DNA from: an uncultured Bacteroides sp.
GTDB lineage: Bacteria; Bacteroidota; Bacteroidia; Bacteroidales; Bacteroidaceae
Length of the DNA stretch: 64,000 nt
Direction: 5' to 3'
NCBI GenBank assembly: GCA_947074205.1
Contig: CAMTOQ010000002.1
Coordinates: 62,001 to 126,000, forward strand
Every line of letters starts with the position of its first letter. The first letter of the stretch is position 1. The notes beneath the pieces were generated by a model. It saw only the letters and a program-made list of their open reading frames with translations, did no database searches and was not told the DNA's origin. Below, piece after piece: positions 62,301-64,000 of this stretch. The translations under genes and the position numbers were made by a program.

Positions 62301-63791
62301 ATGGAAACTAAGTTCTTAAAGATCAACATTGCCGACAATGTAGCAGTAGCTATCGTAGACCTACAAGCTGGCGAACAAGTAGTGATTGATGGCGCTACCA
62401 TTACTCTTAACGAAGCAGTACCTGCCGGTCACAAATTCGCTTTAAAAGACTTCAGCGAAGGCGAAGACGTCATCAAGTACGGTTACCCTATCGGCCACGC
62501 AATGACTGCTAAGAAGCAAGGCGATTGGATGAACGAAAATAATATCAAAACAAATCTTTCTGGATTGCTTGAGTACACTTACAGCCCTGTAGATGTAGCA
62601 TTGGATATTCCTGCAAAAGATCTTACTTTTAAAGGCTACCGCCGTGCAAACGGAGAAGTTGGTATCCGTAACGAAGTTTGGATCATCCCTACAGTAGGTT
62701 GTGTCAATGGTATCGCCAATCAGCTAGCCGATGCACTTCGTCGTGAAACAGGTGAGCAAGGTGTTGACGCTATCGTAGCCTACCCTCACAACTTTGGTTG
62801 TTCTCAACTAGGAGACGACCACGAGAATACTAAGAAGATTCTTCGTGATATGGTTTTGCATCCTAATGCAGGAGCAGTACTTGTAGTTGGTTTGGGTTGC
62901 GAAAACAATCAACCAGACGTATTCGAAGAGTTTATTGGCGAGTACGACAAGAACCGCGTGAAGTTCATGGTTACTCAAAAAGTAAGCGATGAATTCGAAG
63001 AAGGTATGACTATCCTTCGCGACTTATATGCAGTAGCTTCTAAGGATGTACGTGTAGATGTACCTTTGGCTGAATTGCGTGTTGGTTTGAAGTGTGGTGG
63101 CTCGGACGGCTTCTCTGGTATCACAGCCAATCCACTTTTGGGTCTTTTCTCTGACTTCTTGATTGCTCAAGGTGGTACAAGTGTATTGACTGAAGTGCCT
63201 GAAATGTTTGGTGCTGAAACAATCTTGATGAACCGTTGTCGTAACACACAATTGTTCGACCAGACAGTAAGTCTGATTAACGACTTCAAAGAATATTTCT
63301 TGTCACACGGTGAGCCTGTAGGCGAGAACCCATCTCCAGGAAACAAAGCTGGTGGTATCTCTACATTGGAAGACAAAGCACTTGGTTGTACTCAAAAGTG
63401 CGGTAAGAGCTTAGTTGAAGGTGTAATGGGTTATGGCGACAGACTTCAAGTAAAAGGTCTTAACCTACTTTCTGCTCCGGGCAACGACTTAGTAGCTTCT
63501 ACGGCTCTTGCTGCTTGTGGTTGCCACATTGTGTTGTTCACCACTGGTCGCGGTACTCCATTTGGTACTTTCGTTCCAACAATGAAGATCTCTACTAACT
63601 CTACATTGGCAGCTAACAAGCCAGGATGGATTGACTTCAATGCGGGAGTTATTGTAGAAAACGAACCAATGGAAAAAACTTGCGAACGCTTCATCGACTA
63701 CATCATTAGTGTTGCTAGTGGCGAACTAGTTAACAATGAGAAGAAAGGCTATCGCGAGATTTCTATCTTCAAAAACGGTGTAACTCTATAA
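62301..63791 (+). CDS. uxaA: Altronate dehydratase
   Basis: UxaA dehydrates D-altronate to 2-keto-3-deoxygluconate, feeding kdgK and eda. 496 residues with an N-terminal SAF-like domain (about 1-90, VAVAIVDLQAGEQVVIDGATITL; GYPIGHAMTAKKQGDWM) and the large UxaA/GarD domain (FKGYRRANGEVGIRNEVWIIPTVGCVNGIA, GLGCENNQ, LKCGGSDGFSGITANP, TTGRGTPFG). Its C-terminal half carries cysteines for an Fe-dependent lyase site. The reductase and isomerase of this route (uxaB, uxaC) may lie beyond the window. Confidence 0.95.
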   Translation: METKFLKINIADNVAVAIVDLQAGEQVVIDGATITLNEAVPAGHKFALKDFSEGEDVIKYGYPIGHAMTAKKQGDWMNENNIKTNLSGLLEYTYSPVDVALDIPAKDLTFKGYRRANGEVGIRNEVWIIPTVGCVNGIANQLADALRRETGEQGVDAIVAYPHNFGCSQLGDDHENTKKILRDMVLHPNAGAVLVVGLGCENNQPDVFEEFIGEYDKNRVKFMVTQKVSDEFEEGMTILRDLYAVASKDVRVDVPLAELRVGLKCGGSDGFSGITANPLLGLFSDFLIAQGGTSVLTEVPEMFGAETILMNRCRNTQLFDQTVSLINDFKEYFLSHGEPVGENPSPGNKAGGISTLEDKALGCTQKCGKSLVEGVMGYGDRLQVKGLNLLSAPGNDLVASTALAACGCHIVLFTTGRGTPFGTFVPTMKISTNSTLAANKPGWIDFNAGVIVENEPMEKTCERFIDYIISVASGELVNNEKKGYREISIFKNGVTL

Positions 63792-63839
63792 TCTTAATTA
63801 GACACATAGAGCTATACAATACATAAAACGCTTATAGCT

Positions 63840-63888
63840 AAACTGGTAAGGCAAATGAACTATTCATTTTATCTTACCAGTTTTTTTA
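63840..63888 (+). terminator. Terminator after uxaA
   Basis: AAACTGGTAAG (63840-63850) pairs with 63873-63883 and an inner AAATGA/TCATTT adds to the stem; then seven T's. This ends the lacI-uxaA unit, so uxaB or uxaC, if present nearby, would need its own promoter. Confidence 0.88.
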
Positions 63889-63970
63889 TACCCACTGCCA
63901 CAGCTTCGACTCCATAAAAGAATCATAAAAAATAGGACCACACTTTATTGTTTCTAAAACACAGTTTTTC

Positions 63971-63978
63971 TACCTTTA
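63971..63978 (+). promoter_or_regulatory. Possible -7 element of a gene beyond the window
   Basis: TACCTTTA differs from TAnnTTTG by its last base; it lies 22 bases from the window end. The rest of 63889-64000 holds no gene. Confidence 0.3.
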
Positions 63979-64000
63979 CAGTCAATAAAGAAACTATACT

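Overview
The window reads as chromosomal DNA from a member of the Bacteroidales, most likely Bacteroides or a close relative. Three things point there. First, the proteins: a rhamnose operon with RhaT, group A3 hydrogenase genes, Bacteroidota-style AraC regulators, an agmatine deiminase/carbamoylputrescine amidase pair, and a eukaryote-like prolyl-tRNA synthetase and branching enzyme. Second, more than a dozen transcription starts preceded by TAnnTTTG, the -7 element of the Bacteroides primary sigma factor, instead of a -10 TATAAT. Third, few strong Shine-Dalgarno sequences. I see no rRNA, tRNA, CRISPR array, insertion sequence or prophage; this is mostly core genome with scattered accessory genes.

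Layout. 1-4429: L-rhamnose catabolism (end of rhaB, rhaA, rhaT, rhaD, convergent AraC regulator). 4430-14814: housekeeping genes (trmD, ligA, dapA, proS, gyrA, a TPR secreted protein) plus two tandem small membrane paralogues. 14815-17927: a 450-base stretch without a gene, a universal stress protein, a small DNA-binding protein and a patatin. 17969-22224: intracellular alpha-glucan metabolism (GH13 enzyme, branching enzyme) and a YhcH-family protein. 22513-27207: an acetyltransferase, then a trimeric electron-bifurcating-type [FeFe]-hydrogenase operon (hydB-hydA-hydC order of transcription). 27579-33714: acyl-CoA synthetase, a surface-repeat protein with an AraC regulator, a Crp/Fnr regulator, and a FetAB-type metal exporter coupled to a 95-residue unknown. 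34107-36681: a Cys-rich DUF2148 protein with the two-step agmatine to putrescine pathway.

36762-38692 is a three-gene RNA-remodelling operon (DEAD helicase, cold-shock-domain protein, RRM protein). 39063-40447 is a PadR/PspC envelope-stress pair with a clear palindromic operator. 40618-43126 holds a beta-propeller lipoprotein, a bacterioferritin-like protein and an AraC regulator; 43303-49045 is a complete RND tripartite efflux operon; another AraC gene follows. 50616-57157: an RsiV-like lipoprotein, rsmG, a metallo-beta-lactamase-fold hydrolase, gcvP and an outer-membrane barrel. 57235-63791: an AspT-type transporter and the hexuronate module, where kdgK-eda and lacI-uxaA are divergent around a near-perfect 22-base palindrome.

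The most notable non-coding signals are the LacI-type and PadR-type operators, AraC direct repeats upstream of 49565, an intergenic element at 27338-27424 with three copies of a 14-base word able to form competing hairpins, and the structured empty region at 14887-15342. I did not find a clearly new multi-gene system; the best candidates for undescribed biology are the coupled small gene at 31998, the 27338 element and the PadR-PspC circuit.
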